64,000 nt of DNA, taken from assembly GCA_907165065.1 (NCBI GenBank), contig OU015525.1:48347037-48411036 (forward strand). Direction: 5' to 3'. Below the pieces are notes generated by a model. It was given only the letters and a program-made list of their open reading frames with translations, searched no databases and was not told the origin of the DNA. The translations under genes and the position numbers were made by a program. Shown here one piece after another: positions 62,201 through 64,000 of this stretch. The stretch comes from Caprimulgus europaeus. Taxonomy: Eukaryota; Chordata; Aves; Caprimulgiformes; Caprimulgidae. Positions within the stretch are counted from its first letter, which is position 1. The number at the start of each line of letters is the position of its first letter.

Positions 62201-63334
62201 TGCATAGACAGCTGACCTTTCAATTAATTTGAGACCCTATGGGGACTGCTGAGGTTTTTACAATGATGCTCCAAGCATCTGAATTCCTGATTCAGATTCT
62301 TCATTCTCACATCAGATGTTATTCTTTGTAATAAAACACACACAGTTTCCATGAAGTTTATTTCATGATGGACATATTTTTTTCTTCTGACTCCAGACCT
62401 TTTTTATCCATTTTCTTAAAATTTTCCTAATTGTTTTGAATTTACCATTAAAACCTCCATATTTGAGACAATTGCCTAAATAATGTTTGTGTTTCTTATA
62501 TTCCCTTCCATTTGCTTCTCATTTTCAGTGTCTGAGGGATCAGCAGTTTTTGTGCCAACAATAAGTGAACATCGTGTAAAGGGAGAAAATTCACATTCTG
62601 GCAGTTATATATGACATAGCTGGACTCTCAGGTGCTGGAAGGAGCCTGAAAAGTTTGCTTGCCTGTAAACACAAACTTTAGTCAACAATGAAATATCTCA
62701 TAGGTTTCAGGGTTAACTGGGAAATGGATAAGCCTAACAACAAAAGATGAAAACCTCAATACTAATTTCTAGTTTTGCAGTCAGAGGGTAGGAAATCTAT
62801 ATCATATCCCTAAGCCCTGGAAAGGTCTCCCAAGTGATTTGTCACGTACAAAAAATTGCCTCGTACAGTTTTGGGCTGAATCAGCTCAGAAGATACATCT
62901 ACCCAAATATCTGAACATCCCTTTGCCATCGCCAAGGCCAGAAGTACTTTCTCTTCAGAGATTCTCCATTTGCAAAAGATTCAGAGCACAGAGGACTTCA
63001 CAAGTCTGAACTCATTTGTGGGTTTAATGTACCAGTGGAAATATGGGGTCATGCATGGCCAGAGTCAATGGCGAGGCAAGCTGAGGGCAGGCAGAGAAGG
63101 AGATGAGCACTTGATAAATCAAGAAATGGCCTGTGTTGCTCTGGGCTGCTCCCAAGACATCTCCTGTAGTGCCTTGCAAGCAGAGATCTTGACTCCACCT
63201 CCAAGAAAGGATGTGGTAGAAGAACCTAAATAATTTCCAGCTCTCAGAAGGAAATCCTATCACTAAATCAGCTTTCAAATACTGAGTCCTGCAGTTCTAG
63301 GAAATGGTTAAAACTATTTTTACTGTCACATTTA

Positions 63335-63475
63335 TATATGCTTATATATATATAATTTTAATATTTACATTTACATATATATACATATCATATAAATATT
63401 ATATATCTACACAATTATATAGAGACACACATATATGTGTGTACAAGTAAGTAATATATATGCATATATTACAAA
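63335..63475. repeat. AT-rich imperfect microsatellite
   Basis: Mixed (TA)n, 'acatatat' and 'atatgtgtgt' pieces form a low-complexity tract. No other structure was recognised. Confidence 0.85.
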
Positions 63476-64000
63476 TGGTTAAGCGGTCTTGAAGTGCTCA
63501 GGTTACTCCACAGATTTAATTGTAAACTTTAGTGGGAAAGATTAAAATAGGCACCCTGACTCCCATTCTTCTTTTCTGAGCATAGGTATTTTCTTTCTTA
63601 CAAGTGTTAACATTTCTCCAGCCAACATTAAGTGTTTATTCTGCAAATAAATCTGAAAAGGGCTCTTATGGTTGTTACATGGACAATATTTTCCTTGTGC
63701 TTTGATTTAGCATCTGTAAAGGCTCTCCGTAAGTATCAAATCATTACACCTGCACTGAGTAAATAATACAGCTTTTTTTTTGCTGAAACATGATGGTTAT
63801 CTTTGTACCTTCTTGAAGGCAAACCAGGTCAGGAAGTCCTGATGATCAGCCAGTTTTTTTCCAACCATGGCTGTAGGTCTTACCAGATCCTTTCCTTCAG
63901 AACATCAACTGAACTTAGATGTTTCTTTTTTGTTATATATTTTTCATTTTTGTGTGTGTGTTTATCCTTCTGTCTGCTTGGAGCACCTCTGGTGGTGATA

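Larger units (their letters stand above)
57331..64000. other. Intergenic region downstream of AQP4
   Basis: It holds one CR1 copy (58015-59203), a Z-DNA-like alternating tract near 60178-60200 and an AT-rich microsatellite region near 63335-63475. No exon was recognised. In other vertebrates the next gene on this side is KCTD1, which would lie beyond the window. Confidence 0.55.

Noticed and set aside
1-64000. CRISPR arrays, bacterial operons, tRNA or rRNA genes
   Set aside because: No regularly spaced repeats, cloverleaf genes or rRNA-like sequence were seen. The window is vertebrate genomic DNA.

Overview
The window is vertebrate nuclear DNA, almost certainly from a bird. It holds many CR1 LINE copies ending in the (ATTCTGTG)n-type 3' tail, an avian-style LTR element, and two genes in the conserved CHST9 - AQP4 order known from vertebrates. 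I cannot name the species. Coding sequence is sparse and split into exons; most apparent open frames are chance, antisense or transposon-derived.

Layout. 1-23950 is the 3' part of CHST9 on the + strand (GalNAc-4-O-sulfotransferase 2): a 38-nt penultimate exon at 2593-2630, a ~19.8 kb intron with several CR1 copies and a MIR-like relic, and the large terminal exon at 22423-23520 carrying the sulfotransferase domain, with a short 3' UTR. 23951-41130 is an intergenic stretch with CR1 copies, an (AT)n microsatellite and other low-complexity tracts. 41140-41960 is a CpG-rich promoter region containing the first coding exon of AQP4.

AQP4 occupies about 41.3-57.3 kb on the + strand and can be rebuilt in full from five coding exons: 41334-41365, 48041-48455, 49338-49502, 49870-49950 and 52582-52860. 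All splice sites are GT/AG and all phases agree. The product is 323 residues, the same length as the human long (M1) isoform, and the internal start (M23) falls exactly at codon 23. The stop is UGA followed by CUA, and the frame stays open for 28 more codons, predicting a 29-residue readthrough extension like mammalian AQP4ex. A long 3' UTR with several AATAAA sites follows.

The most striking accessory feature lies in AQP4 intron 1, between the M1 exon and the M23 exon. It is a complete, apparently very young, non-autonomous LTR retroelement (43357-46007) with two 1155-bp LTRs that look identical, a lysine-type primer-binding site, a 341-bp internal region without retroviral genes, and a 5-bp target duplication. 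It lies in the sense orientation and carries its own polyadenylation signals.

57311-64000 is intergenic with one long CR1 copy and AT-rich repeats. No further exons were recognised there.
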